This document shows, one piece after another, positions 11,329-24,240 of a stretch of 64,000 bases of DNA. The first letter of the stretch is position 1; the number at the start of each line of letters is the position of its first letter. The translations under genes were made by a program, and so were the position numbers. The stretch is from contig CM048839.1 of NCBI GenBank assembly GCA_026545765.1, positions 56,049,177-56,113,176 on the forward strand. The letters are read 5' to 3'. The notes beneath the pieces were generated by a model, which ran no database searches, had not been told where the DNA came from, and worked only from the letters and a program-made list of their open reading frames with translations. This DNA is from Plantago major (lineage: Eukaryota; Streptophyta; Magnoliopsida; Lamiales; Plantaginaceae).

Positions 11329-13025
11329 TGTTGGTCCAAATAACGGCAAAGTAAAAGACTAGAGGGGGGGGGGTGAATAGTCATTTAAACTTTTGTCGAT
11401 AAAAACTATTTCTCAGATATCTGAATAGATATCTGATACTTAGAATCAGAGCGCGGAAGACTTAATAAAGATAAGTGCAGAAACAGTTAAAATGTGTGTG
11501 TGTGTTGCTGAAATGTAAATACAGAAAGGTAAATAACACAGCAAGTATAGTGGTATCTGGAGGTATGAATCCTCCAACTAATCCACTTCGTCTATCGAGA
11601 CCTAGAATTCACTAGAACAGATAATTGAGTTCACCTTACAATAATCCTATTCTAAGATTCTTAAACAATTGTTTCAACCAAATGTTCCTCTGAGTTGTTC
11701 CCGCTTTCACACCAAGTACTTCGTACTCGTAAACCTTGAGTTATTCCTTAGCTTCCCAAGCTAAGTACTTCCTATACTCAATAACCTTGAGTTATTCCTT
11801 AGTTTCCCAAATCAAGTACTTCCTATACTCTAACCTTGGAGCTATTCCCGATTTTTCAAACTAAGTACTTCCGCATCCACGCCAGCTTATGGTGTTGATT
11901 TTGGTTTGAGTTGTCGATGAGCTTCTTTAATAACTTATTCATTATTCAGATAGCTCGTGAATCAAGTATACTTAATACACTTTTCAATGTATGGTATCTT
12001 GTTCTTTTTACTGACCCAAGTCTTAGATAAATGTTCAAGAGAATGAATCTCAGATACTTGATCTTTCGATTCAACTCTTTCACAGATAGCTATGCTTGTT
12101 TAGGATCGTGACACTTAGAACTTCAGTTACTCAAGATCAAATGCTTTGGTCGCAATGTAAAGCTTTGTGAGTAAGTAAGTTGCTTTGAGAGAGTAAGACG
12201 CTCAGCGCTTTCAAGTTATGTCGTGTCTAAGGTATCTTCTCCAGCCTAAGTGTTGATATTTATAGATGAATTTGAGTGCCGCTTGAATAGTATCCGTTAG
12301 CTCAAATTCAAACTATTGATATCTGTGTATAGCATCAGAAGGTGTTTTGTCTTCTTCTTCGGTTGCCGCTGCTTTTATTCGACATCTATGTCCGTGCATT
12401 AAATGCATTGTACTATACTTTTGTCTGTTGTGTCAATCTTAACTATGCTTTGTATCAGAGACTAGTGTTATCTGATTTCTTTGCACGTCCTTATCTTCAA
12501 TCTTCAGATACCACTTATTTATTGAAACAACTTTGTTTGCAATATATATTTCTTTTCAGAAATGTGGTTAAGGCTCAAGGTATCTGAGAATAGATATCTG
12601 GACACTTTCCTTGTTTTCGATAGTTTTATTTCTCGATATCTCTTGTGACACGCTTTGTTTAAACTGCTCGTGTCTTCAAGATATCCGCTAAGGTATCCGA
12701 ACAAGCTTCAAGAATCTTACGCAGCTTTCTTCAAGTCTTCAATGTCGCTGATCTTGTTCGCTTGGATGTCTTCTTCGGTCTTCTCTTCATAAAATAAAAA
12801 TTACATTTTGAGACCTAACATCCTATACAAGATTAGCTAGACTATCATACTTAGTGAGTTTCCTCTTTTACAATGTTCAAGTGAATCAAGAGTAATAATC
12901 ACCTTTCTGAGACTAAGATAAGTCATCATGTTGCTGAACAAAATCTAAATAGATATTTCTTATCAAAATATCTAACAAATTTCCTAACAAATTTCTCAAG
13001 AAATTTCCCAACAAATTTCCCAACA
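11329..13025 (-). repeat. 5' LTR of the SIRE-like copia element (1697 bp)
   Basis: The LTR is bounded by TGTTGG at 11329 and CCAACA at 13025. The left edge is set by the adjacent primer binding site. A TATA box (TATAAATA on the minus strand, 12257-12264) marks the promoter. The transcribed part holds a G-run near 11364-11373 and three imperfect ~60-bp repeats around AAGTACTTC (about 11700-11875). AGATATCTG-like words recur along the LTR. The length fits the long LTRs of SIRE/Maximus elements. Confidence 0.9.
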
Positions 13026-13471
13026 GGAGCACCCATCCATCTTATGTACCTCAGCCTTAGTGAAAGTTACCTCATCATCTTTGCGTGTTTCAGTAGCTGC
13101 TACCTCATGAAACATAGACTCAACCTGGTTAGCAATAGAGCTGCTAGTGCTTGATTCACGAGTGTTGTTAAACTTGTAACCAGGTGGATAGCCATGAATC
13201 TTATAGCAAGTTTTGATCAGATGACCAAGCTTCTTGCAATAAGTGCATTTCATACAATACTCAGTGGAATGACCAGACCTCTTACAAGTGTTACAGTAAA
13301 GACTAGCCTTATCTTTGCGCTTGTTGCCAACAAACACCATAGCTGAAGATTCACTCCTAGTGTTGAGAAGATTACGCGCTTGTTTCTGATGTTCTTCCTG
13401 CAGCATAATAGAATAGGCCTTGTCTAGAGTTGGTGTTGGCTCCATCATGATGATCTGCCCTCGAATATTCT
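13026..13471 (-). pseudogene. Older copia element: gag part with zinc knuckle
   Basis: On the minus strand this is the C-terminal half of a copia gag with a CCHC zinc knuckle: the CTYCKKLGHLIKTCYKIHG part and then YPPGYK, typical of plant copia gag. A second Cys/His cluster (CNTCKRSGHSTEYC) precedes it. The segment is cut at 13025/13026 by the SIRE-like element and at 13471/13472 by a solo LTR. Its N-terminal half lies beyond that LTR at 15632. This element belongs to a different copia lineage from the SIRE-like one, and the rest of it lies outside the window to the left. Confidence 0.85.
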
Positions 13472-15631
13472 TGATGCGTCAAATCGAGTCTTTAATTTGT
13501 TTATAGCCAAAGGCACAAATCAAGATCACTAGAAAACCCTGAGTGTCGTTCTCGAAGGACTTGCTAAGCTTTGTTTGCAAATGTAAGTTTAGTTAATCGA
13601 CTGGAAAGCAAGTAAAGCAGGTAACAAAGATTCATGAATAGCTTGTGCTTCAAAATAGATGTAACTTAAGGTTTGTTATGAAAACCCAACCAATCAACTC
13701 TATCTCAATCACCCTAGAAACAAGCATACAAAGAACGCTTCGCTTTATCTCTATAAAGAAACACATGTCGGTGGTAAGTAAATAGTTCATGCCAGCAAGT
13801 AAGGTCTACAATGAAGGATACGACTTTTGAAAGTGAAATCGTTTAATGATTGTAGTAGAGTCGTCAATTCTACTAGTCAACGTCAGGTTTAATGTGTTGG
13901 GCTTAAATCGTAATTAACCTTGAGGGTGTGAATCCCTCTTGTGGATTTTGGGTATCAGGAAACGATTGCTAAAGCATTGAACTATAAACGATTCGCAAGA
14001 TTCAACAAACAAAGAAACAGTGTAATTTCATCCAAAAGATCCTATACTAGCTGCAATTCCTAAATTCTTACCACTGACCCATAGGATGACTAGCTACGCG
14101 ATCCACTCATGATCCGCATATCCAACATGCAATAAGCTTCTACACAAATCATATATGAAAATCTGTATATTAAGAAAAAGAAATTCAGCCAATAACCAAA
14201 TTGTCACGGATTTGATTCCACGGATGAAAAGGTTCAACTAAATTCGAATAGAAATCAAGACCCAAACCCTTCAAGGGTTCTCAATGTGATACAATAATCA
14301 ACCGAAGGTTTGTTACAATTGTTGATGTAAACCAAGGGTTCTTGGAAGAGAAAGTAAAAAGGGAATTTAAAATGGGGAGATTACAATCTGGAATGAATTC
14401 TAATGAAAAAGAATGGCAGAAACTGAATATAAAGAAGAAAAATTGAGATCTAACCGGGCGATCGCCTGCTCCGGCTTCCTGGCGCATTCGCAGAGGGCTG
14501 CGTTTAGAGCTTGGGGCGATCGCCCCGTTTCCTTTGGGCTCAATTTTCAATTCTCGACTTTTTATCCATCCTTGATCCGTTTAGCCCGGGCACCTTCGTG
14601 TCTATTTGGAGTCTTGGAGCTTATGGTCTCCGATATAGTGCATAAAAATCTATGTTTTGAAAACGGTGGTTCGACCTGGGTCGACCCGGTTCAACCGCAA
14701 CTCGGTGGCTAGAACAGTCCGAAAACCCCATAGACTCGGGAAAACCCGGTGCCGGTAAAAAACCGGGCTTAACCGGTTTAAATTAAAAAAATTGTGAACC
14801 GACCTAATCTAGCCGCCCCTAATTGTTCATTTTCCTGTCACGAACTGGGTGCGATCTACTTCTTCTAACACCAATTGCTCATTTTTCATTCTGCTGAGAA
14901 GTCAGATCCATTAATTTTCCATCTTCTTCGGCCATAGAGGCTTGGAAAAATATCACATTGGAAACAGATTGGAGCCAATTACAAAAGACTCGAAAATGTG
15001 TATTGTTGCTACTCTTGCTCTCTGTTAGTGTTAGAAGAAGAAAAGACCAAGTTAGAAGAAATTGAAGCAGGCGGCTAGAATTGGGAGGCGATAATTGAAC
15101 TGGGAGCTGATGTGTAGATGTTTAGGTCAAGTGGCTTTTAAATACTTGTTTGCAATTTATTAATGTAATAAAAAGAGGAACCTTCACACTTTACTACACT
15201 GAAACACAACACAAGAAAAGAAAGAAATAATTAATAAAGTTGGAGGTTAATCACATTAAGAAAATCACTATTAATGTCTATCATTAATAATTATTAATTG
15301 GGGGTGAACTACAATATTAATGTCTCCCATTATCAATTGAAGATGAAAGATGTGTATGTCGAGTTTTTGAAAATATATTATAATTTTAAAATACTATTAT
15401 ATGTTGACCCGAGTTGACCTGGTTGAACCTCCCTCAGTAGGTAAGCCGGGTCGATCGCCGAGTTTCAAAACATAGATAAAAATGCATCGTTAAAAAGTAC
15501 CTAAAACCTGGAATCAAGGTGGAAACACACAAAACACAAGAAACAACATAAAATATATACAAAACATAACTAAACAACTAATAAAAAGAGGGTAAAAAGG
15601 GTTAAATGAGGTGCCAAAATACGCTTCATCA
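13472..15631 (-). mobile_element. Solo LTR of a Ty3/gypsy (Athila/Tat-like) element
   Basis: The termini are TGATGCG at 13472 and CTTCATCA at 15631. An exact 5-bp target duplication ATTCT lies at 13467-13471 and 15632-15636, and no internal coding region is present. It interrupts the gag of the older copia element. Read on the minus strand it starts TGATGAAGCGTATTTTGGC, closely matching the LTR start at 61918 on the plus strand. A hAT element (14650-15475) sits inside; without it the LTR is about 1.33 kb. A pair of GCGATCGC palindromes lies at about 14455-14526. Solo LTRs arise by recombination between the two LTRs of an element. Confidence 0.92.
14650..15475. mobile_element. hAT-type non-autonomous DNA transposon (826 bp)
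   Basis: The terminal inverted repeats are CTATGTTTTGAAA at 14650 and its complement ending at 15475. They are flanked by an exact 8-bp direct repeat ATAAAAAT (14642-14649 and 15476-15483), the duplication length of hAT elements. Subterminal sequence is rich in GGTTCGACC/GGTCGACC-like words at both ends. No transposase can be read, so it is non-autonomous. It is inserted in the solo LTR and is therefore younger than it. Confidence 0.88.
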
Positions 15632-16269
15632 ATTCTCATAGGATGTGGTTAACCCCATTAAGAAACGAAACACCTGGTCTTCTTGCCTAGCCTCAGTTTG
15701 ATCATGTAAACCACGACATGGACAAGGACCACAAACACAGCCACGAGTGGGATGATACACTTTCAACTCCTCAAGCAGAACATTTAGTCGAGTAAAATAC
15801 TCACTAACAGACATCTGACTCTGCATTAGAGTAGAGATTTCATTTTGAATCTGGTATATTCTAACCTTATCAGGTTGAGCATACCTCACTTTCAACCTAT
15901 CCCAAGCCTCTCTAGCAGTAGTGACATATCGAATGTTGCTTGCAATCTCAGTTGTGACAGAGTAGATGATCCATGTCAATACCATGTTGTTGCACCTGAT
16001 CCATGGTAGGTATAGAGGATCCTTAGGTTCAGGTTTCAACAACGTGCCATCAACGAATCCAGTTTTGTTTCGCACAAAGAATTGAACTATAAATATTCTT
16101 TCCCAGTTACTAAAGTTATTGCCATCCAAAGGAGGCATAATGATTGTCACTAGGACTCAAGTAAAATGGACTGTAAATATCCTGAGCATTCATAGCATGA
16201 TTCATTTGATGTTCAAAATTTTCCAAGAAAAAATAGATTTGAAAATCGAGAGTAGGAAAATAACAACAA
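15632..16269 (-). pseudogene. Older copia element: gag N-terminal part
   Basis: The minus strand carries a Retrotran_gag_3/UBN2-like N-terminus: MPPLDGNNFSNWERIF, then LPWIRCNNMVLTWI, REAWDRLKVRYAQPDKVRIY and QSQMSVSEYFTRLNVLLEEL, all typical of plant copia gag. It belongs to the same gag as 13026-13471, the two being separated by the solo LTR. Its upstream side is cut at 16269/16270 by the Athila/Tat-like element, beyond which the leader resumes at 31022. Confidence 0.88.
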
Positions 16270-17661
16270 TGATGTGCACTCAGAGATTTGATTTCGTTGT
16301 ATAACCTGCAATCCATAAATACAATCAAAGATTAAATTTGTTTATGTCGGAAGTCTTCAAATCCACAGTTTATAGCGGCAAGCTGACTCGGGATGTCGTT
16401 CTCCACAGACACTTAGCATAGGAACAAGCAAATATCGTATGAAAATTGTATGCAGAAAGTAAACTGATTATGGCAGAACATATGATTAGATCGCAGTAAA
16501 CCCTAATTAACTTGATGTATTCGATGGTGAGAAGGTGTAAAGGATTCCCGACCTAGTTCTATTATGCTATTCCCAACTACTTAGAATCAAACAACGTACT
16601 AGCCCTCTACAGGCAGCAAAGAAACGTGCCAAAAGGATCAAGTCGCAGTTAACCTAGACACCTTCACTTATACCAACAATGTGTTGTGTCACTCAACACA
16701 CTATCTCGTCACATTTTCAGGCAAATCACATAGGATAATGTGAAGTCTGTTACCAAGTCGTAGTTAGTAAGGATTTCCCACGTAGAGAGTCGGACGAATA
16801 AAGAACAAGTACGAAATTACGTTTTAAAACTAATTCATTAATATAACATGGCATATAAAGAAATAGCAATAATAGAGTTTCGGCGGTTCGCCTTTACAAG
16901 AGAAAGTTAGCTACTCATAGTATTCCAAACACAAAAATCGAAAAGAACAATGAAAGAAAGAAGAAGAAGAAGCTTAGTCTTTGATGTCTTCGTACTACTT
17001 CTAGGGTTTCCTCCTTCTGGATGCCTGACGGCTAGCGGTTTTGGGGTTTCACTTCCCCGATGACTAGTTCTCTCTCAGGAGAGATGCTTTGTGAGCGGTG
17101 GAGAATTATGTGACCCCAAAGGTCTTATTTATACTGTAAATTTCGAACTCTGGCCGCCATTGATCATTAAGGAAGGTTAGAAAGGCAGACTTTAGCCTGA
17201 CAGGCCAGGAAAAGCCTGTTTCTGGAATATTCTGCACCACTGCGGTCGACAGTGGGCCGCAGAGAGCCTTCTGAGGTCGACCGCCATTCTTCGAAAATGA
17301 CAGGTTTCCGTCTGTTTTTTCGTTCTTCGATTTCGGACTTTGTAACTTCGTTTTCTTGAAATGTGGTCTTCTACAATGTTGCAGCATCTTCAATTATGTT
17401 CGCATTGGTTGGTCACATGACATGTTATGACACCTCAAACTCCATGCAACGGCCAATTCAGCGTATTTGCTTAACTTTCCCGATTTCGCCCAAATATGAC
17501 GTTTTGGTGCCTGAAATCATGCAATTCCTCAAAAACACGATCATGACCTACTTAATACACAAGAAGTTGGTAATTGGCCAAAATATAATACGAATATTGA
17601 ATCTTGGACAAAAAATAAGGGTCTAAAAGCATGCAAAATTGCACATTTAATTGTCACATCA
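16270..17661 (-). repeat. 3' LTR of the Athila/Tat-like element (1392 bp)
   Basis: Starts TGATGTGCACTCAGAG and ends ATTGTCACATCA. It is nearly colinear with 29617-31021. A TATA box (TATAAATAA on the minus strand) lies at about 17128-17136, and a GC-rich palindrome pair (GGTCGAC/GTCGACC) at about 17233-17285. The adjoining segment at 17662 is where the polypurine tract should lie. Confidence 0.92.
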
Positions 17662-18480
17662 CACCCGCAAACCAGTTTCTTGCTCATCCTTGAGCAAGGA
17701 AATAACGATAATTAAGAAGTGACTATGAAATGAGTAAAGAGAATAAACCACGACATAGATAAGCCGCTAGTTTCTAGGGTTTCAAACTCCTCTGACTCAC
17801 TTAGTTTCAACTCAGACCTCTATGACTCCACAGCTTGCAAAAACAAGTAAGCATCACTCACTGCAACCAGCGGTTACAAGTGTAACTAAATGTCCATGGT
17901 GTACTTCAAGATCATTACCTCGCGGTAATGTTATGCAATCCTGCTCCCAAAAGTCAAGGCACAAATCAAAGTAGTACTCAGGTTGACTCGATAAGTAAAA
18001 TAGGTAGGATAATATAGAGGAGTGTTTGGCTAAGCATCATTAAAAGATGAGCAAGGCAAAACAAAGGGCACTTCAGGGGGACTTATCCTTCCGGATACCG
18101 AGTTCCTTCATTCAACTTCGTCTTCTCTCAATGATAAATTTTCAACTTCTCCTTCATCATCATAACTACTTCATCGATTGCTTCACACATAGACTACTTG
18201 CTCCTTTATTTTTCTTTGTTCTTTTTTCTTTTTCGTTTTGACATACTATTTTTTGCAGTCGTATTACCGTTTCGTATGCTTTTGGTTGGCCATCATTGGG
18301 CTCTTTTAGTCTCTATATTTTTTGGTAGTGTCTATTTTACCGAATTTCGCACTTTTGTGAGTGCTAGTTTGGTATACATGCCATCAACCCTCATGGACAT
18401 GTATCTTTTAAGGGCCACGCCGGTATGTGGGTAGTATCTGTAACATGCCCAACACGAAAACAGTGATACCGTTTACTTAT
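17662..18480 (-). other. Conserved 3' non-coding module of the Athila/Tat-like element
   Basis: There is no convincing coding region. The part at about 18190-18460 shares several blocks, in the same order, with 59900-60160 of the second gypsy element: GTGTC..TTTTACCGAA, GCACTTTTGTG, CATCAACCCTCATGG, CACGCCGGTAT and GCCCAACACGA. The shared order in two elements with different LTRs marks it as a retained 3' module rather than random spacer. Its role is unknown. Confidence 0.65.
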
Positions 18481-21208
18481 ATGACTACCCTTTCTATTTA
18501 TACTTAGCTCACTACTTGACTTATATTATTTACCTTACTACTATTAGTTATACTTTACTTTGGTTTAGATAGCATAGCTTATAGAACATCTAGGAATATT
18601 CATATATTATTTAGAAGACAACATAGAAGAAACTAGTTAACCCAACAAAGGATTCGTATTTAATATAACCCATAAGGTAGTGCGTTTTAGGATAACATGT
18701 ACACAAATGAGTATATTACAAAACAAGGTATAGAAGGATTATAGTATTAAGTTAAAAAAGAGTATGCTTAAGAAAATCCTGTAAAAGGGTAGGTGTCATT
18801 ATAGAGTACACTGCGTAAGAGATATCCTATATCCTAAAAAAGTAATTAGTAAAGACAAGTTTATAAAAGAACATTATTATCTAGTAAATAAATCTCGTAG
18901 CTTATATTTGAGTACACATTATATAAATATTACAGAGTGAGTAAGGCATCTTCTTTTCTACACCCGTAGGTTCCTCTTGGTTGGACTATAAAGTAATGCA
19001 CCAATAACTCATAACATATCTTCTTTACTTTGTTGACTAAGAACTATATTAAAAATGAAAGGACTTCTCTATACTTCATTGAGTACATGACTCTAATTAG
19101 ATATATCTCTTCTAAGATAAGCATTTCTTTACATTACGTAACACCTAACCACAACCAAATACACCTAAGTAACTCTTATAAGATTATAACATACAAAGTT
19201 AAGTGAAGTAGAGTACCCCGATTATTAAAGATCAATAAGGGAGTTCATAAATATAGTCACTATAAAAAATATAGAAGGATAGTACACAGTATAAGAAGCT
19301 TATAAAAATAGACTAGTGCGGGAAAAAGGAAACATGTTCATTTAAAAATACTATTAGTAGTTATTATAAAGACTTAGTAGAGGAATCATATAACACAGCA
19401 TAGTACACAAGGGATTATCTATGAAATATTATACAAGTCCTACAAAATACTTACCAATTGGGTTTTATTTTTATTTTTATTTAGTACTACTGGAGTCAAT
19501 AATGGCCTATATTTATCTAATCTATTTGTTGGATCACTAAGAATGGAGTCTTGTTAATCTTTGGTATGCTTATTCCTATCCTCCCTTTTCTACTTTATTT
19601 TTGGTGTTGTGCTCTAAATTTAGTAAGCTCTCTCCTTTTGTCTCATGTGAGTGAAATACTTATACTGGCTTTTAGTAATAGAAAATACCTTGCTAGATTC
19701 CTAGAAATAAAATGCTTGGAATATAGTGCATATAAAATATAGGACTTAGTTAGAATAGTTAGTTAGAGGAATTAAAATAGAAGGGAAGTACTCATACTAG
19801 AACTAGAAGTAACCAGTAACAACATAAGAGAAGTATACCTTACTACATAGAAAAGATAAGTACCACCTTGAGGAAGAAATCATTGTATAGCATAAAACAT
19901 AGCTTAGTCCTAAAGTTCTTCTTTTCAAATTCTATATCCTTGTCAAGTTATATTCCTAGTCCTTACTACTATGAATTCTATTTGTCCTATCTATAGAGCT
20001 ATTCCTAAAAGATATATAATATAAAGAGAAATACTGGGGAAGTAAACTAAAATTCTATACTTAGTGGTTAATAAATATGATTAGTGTTATAGATTGGGCC
20101 ATTACTAATAGAGAGCTATAATATCCCTTGCTATGTCTTATCCAAGAAAATGAAATAAATAAATATAGGTGTCTTCTATAAAATATGTTTATCTATATAC
20201 TCCCTCTACTATAAGTTGTTTCTTTGCTAAGTGACCCATAACTAAATATAAGACTATAAGTAAAGAAGGAATTGGCAGTGAACCTATCATTAGTTAAGAT
20301 AGTATAATCTCTTAAGTAAGCATTAAATGGTTATGATGAAGTATTATATGTTAAAATAAGAAGCTTATAACCTATTCCTTAAATACTTATAAAGAGAGTA
20401 CCGAAAAGAAATGGTTTGTATAGAAATATACCTTTAGTGTACTAAGACAAGAGAGAAGCTTACCTTAATTCAAGTAAATGTACTATAAAAGAAGTTTTTT
20501 GTAATACCTAGATTTTATATGTTTCTATAAGCTAAATACTAAGTCCTAGCTAGAATGTAGTTACCTTTTTATTTATATGTTGTACCTTGCTCTTTACCGA
20601 TATAGGAATTTTAATGGAACACCTTTACTCATAAATTCTTAGGACTAGTCTTGTTAGGGAATCTTGATATAGCATAAATGATTCTTTGTGTAGGTATACT
20701 AGTATACTTTCATAAAATATTAGGAGAGTCTTGTAATCATAGTCGAGTGGGATAAACATATCTTATAAATTCTTAGCTCATGTGGAAATAGTAAATAGAT
20801 AATTGAACAATCCTAAAAGTACAAGGCGTATAGTATACATTTCCAAAGTAACCTAGCATAGTAAATTATTATAGCATAGTTAGAAGTTTATCTAAATTTA
20901 TATACAACAAGGAATGATATAGTTTTCCTTACATTGAAACATACTAAGTATTAACATCCCATACTATGTCTTCAGTACCAATTACTATATGTGCTCCCTT
21001 ATCAAATTTATGTCGCATACTCTACTTTTAACCTTATCTTTTCTATATAATAATAATACTAGTTAAAGGAAATACTTTATAGTGCCATAATCTTAGCTCA
21101 TTAGGTTCTATACTAAGAAATAAACTGGGTGTTAGAGTACATGGTTAAGTGTGTTCATAAAAGGTAGGCTAGTACAAGGGTTCTAGTTAGCTTTTATACT
21201 TAAACCAA

Positions 21209-21304
<96 letters not shown>

Positions 21305-24240
21305 CTTGTAGCTATAAGTTATAAGTACATATATAAGAAGAGTTACTACTAACAAGTGCTCTAAGAGATATATGAGAGTCTAAGTTAAGTGCAAGGAAAG
21401 ATATTATAAAAGCTATACCATACTTAGTCAATGCACCAGTAATAATTAAGAAAAAGGATAAGATATTTGGTGATGATTCTACTTCAAAGTTCTAAGCTAT
21501 ATACACTTAAATCATTAGTACTAACCTGTGGATTATCTTGTTATACTATGAGGAAGAAAAGGAAAGGAATGAATGTAGACTCTAATATGTTGTAAAAGTC
21601 TAGTAAAGTACCTTTATAAATTTTATAAATTAAGTATAACACGAAGCAATTATTAGTAACGCTCTTAATTGGTATCGTAGAATTCCCAAAGTATGTATAT
21701 TTCTCTCCTTATTGTTCTTAATCTATATGTAGTTTCTCTATTCTCTTCTTTAAACACATCTTTTTTTAGTAACCAAATACTCTACATTGACTCTATGCCT
21801 AAGTAAACTTGTTTGGTAGATACAAGTACTAATCATTTATAAATATAAAACTAGAGGAAGTTAAAGAGCTAAGGTATACAATCTCATATCATAGGTTATA
21901 GTTAGTAAGGAAAGTAATACTCGTATAGGGAAAATAAAGGTATTTAGGAAGGTATTCTATAATGAAATAAAGTTAAGGGTATATATATATATATCTACAA
22001 AATAGTATAGTACACCAAAGAAAAGAGTGCTTTCATAACAACATTTTTAAGTAGTTAGTTAGTAACAACATAAGATCCCCATAGCGTTGAGTAATTACCA
22101 TGTATGCTTATATTTTATTGACATACAAGTATCTCTTCTTTCTCTTCTAGTTCTTTAAGCAATTTCCCCTAATTAGACTTTATACACCACACTAATTATT
22201 TATATTAGATCCCTTACATACATTTTTAACTAGAGTTTCCCTTCGATTACAAATATAGGTAGTCTTCACCATTTAGGAAAGTATATGAACCAAAACAAAG
22301 TTACTCCGAGCTAAACACAAATAAATACAAAGGGTATATACTCTTTCTTACTATATACTCTTTCTTACTATGAGGGATAAATTCTAGTATCTTACCTTAA
22401 AGGCTTTCTATAAGATCTTGGCTAAATACCAATATTGGAGTTTCTTTTATAAATACTTCTCCCTATGAACTCTACTCTATATAGTCCCTTACTAATTATA
22501 ACAACTTGTGTGATATGAGCTTGGCGTGGTTCTAAAAGAAAACAAAGACATATAACACAAAATAAGATGGCATGTAAACTAATTCTATTTGGTGAAGAGA
22601 AGGAAATAGGGCTAATCTGACTAGACAAGTATTGAACACAACGCATACTAAATAAAACATAGGCAAACATGAAGAAATAGAAGTAAACACCTTACATATA
22701 AATATTTTCTTGTAGTTAACTAAGTACATGTTAAGTAAAATTATACTAGATTCCTATACTAACTAAATACCTTGCTTTCATAAAAATAGGTCTTCCTTTT
22801 TTGTTCTCTCCATTTTTCTTTTGATCTTAAACAACAAACGTATTCTTTAGGTAGTGTACATTCTTAGTCTTAATTAAGGTACTATAGATATAAATAGAGT
22901 TATAAGTTCACAAGTTATAGAGTATTTCGTAAGGGTAATCCATTCCTTGAGTAAGGATATCAATCACATAATATAACTAAGAGTGGTACGGTAACATAAG
23001 TCTAAACAAATTCTTGGGTATTGGTATATACTCGCTGTAGTACAAAATAAAGTAGAAAAGGGTAGTTACTAAATATAATATTAACCTAGATAGAGTAGAT
23101 TACAACATAAGTTGTTCTTGTGTAGACTCTATATAGACAAAGATAAATTCTCACACCTAATTATTTATTTATATTTAATAAACGAAAATAAATGGAAGGA
23201 GAAATACCTAAACACATGTATACTAAATCCTTTACTTATAGGGGAGATCCTTAATTACTAAATGTGCTAATAAAAAAAAGAGTGGGAAGTAAGGAATGCT
23301 TTGGGTATCGTAATGAAGAGGAGTATAAGGCAAAGTAACTACAGAAGGGAAACATGCTTATATTAGTAGTGAGTACTCTATGAAATTACAAAGAATATTT
23401 ATAAAGAATAGGTAAGCTCTTATTTAGTAAGGAATACCCTAGACAAGGATTAGACACACCTAAATATTTAAACTATGATGAAGGATACTTATGTACTGTT
23501 CCAAGTGTTGACAACCTATATATTCTTGGGCACCCTTAGTTACCATTACCAAGTAGTACGTGCACAAACCTATGTTATGATTTAGTATAGACTCTTACTT
23601 CTCTTTATAGGATTCTTCATTTATTAGAATGTTTTTCCGGAATAATCTTTTGGCATATGAAATATACTTCTCTTCCTGTGTGTTGGCATCACCCAGTGTT
23701 ATAGGATAGGCACGTCTTTCTCGTAGTAAATAATTAAATGATAATATAAATAAAATAGTAAGTAATGTAATAGAGGCTTAAGTATGCAAAATAGATCTAA
23801 AGTAAGATAGAAGGGAAGTTAAAGAATATACATACACATTTCTATAGTAAGAACTTAATAACTTGTCTTAGCCTTAACACCTTAATTGTGCGGAATATAC
23901 CCTTCGTAGTATTCTTGGAACCTAATTTATCTAAGTTTATATAATATAATATAGCACGCATAGTACCTAGATTTATATTTCAATATTCCATTCTAGTTAC
24001 TCGAAAAAAGGATCCTTCTTCTTTCTAATTTTTGTATGTATTTCATGAAAATAAAAGGAGTCTTCTGGGAAAAATCAGGGTTAATATCTCTTATTTTTGT
24101 TCATGTTAAGGGAATATAGAATAAATATAATCAATTCCAAGCCCTGACTTAGAAGACCTTTGTAGAATCCTTCTTTAAAATATCATTATTATTAGGTTTC
24201 CTTAATAAAGTATTACTCCGAGTTTACCCCCAGGTATTTT
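18480..24240. other. TA-rich, CpG-poor island without genes
   Basis: About 5.7 kb of sequence is unlike its flanks. GC is roughly 30% by eye, TA, TAG and CTA words are very frequent, and CpG is scarce (about three to four dozen seen). All six frames are closed by TAG/TAA, and nothing longer than about 80 codons is open. A TA microsatellite lies at 21211-21302. Both sides return abruptly to ordinary gypsy sequence: the block CAGATCCACTC[C/T]GAG, at 24253 here, lies close behind GCCCAACACGA in the second element near 60140-60190. The island therefore looks inserted or uniquely expanded in this copy. No terminal repeats or target duplication were found. It is not recognised as any known family. 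Confidence 0.6.
21211..21302. repeat. (TA)n microsatellite, about 90 bp
   Basis: An uninterrupted TA dinucleotide run inside the TA-rich island. Its length may be unreliable in assembly. Confidence 0.97.

Larger units (their letters stand above)
1..13025 (-). mobile_element. Ty1/copia retrotransposon, SIRE/Maximus-like, left end outside window
   Basis: A minus-strand fossil copia element. In transcription order it shows a 5' LTR (11329-13025), a primer binding site complementary to initiator tRNA-Met, gag, protease, integrase, reverse transcriptase and RNase H. The integrase-before-RT order is the copia signature. A long env-like third region lies downstream, as known for the SIRE/Maximus lineage. 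The 3' LTR is not in the window. The right end abuts an older copia gag at 13026, where GGAGC is the expected 5-bp target duplication, but its partner lies off the left edge. The element is broken, with many interruptions spread over all its coding parts. Only one LTR is visible, so LTR divergence cannot date it; it is younger than the copia element it interrupts. Confidence 0.9.

Noticed and set aside
21211-21302. The TA run as a possible origin or matrix attachment site
   Set aside because: A plain dinucleotide microsatellite explains it; no other signal supports an origin.
18480-24240. The island as a plastid or mitochondrial insertion
   Set aside because: No organellar gene, tRNA or rRNA was recognised and no open frame is present; a database search would be needed to be certain.
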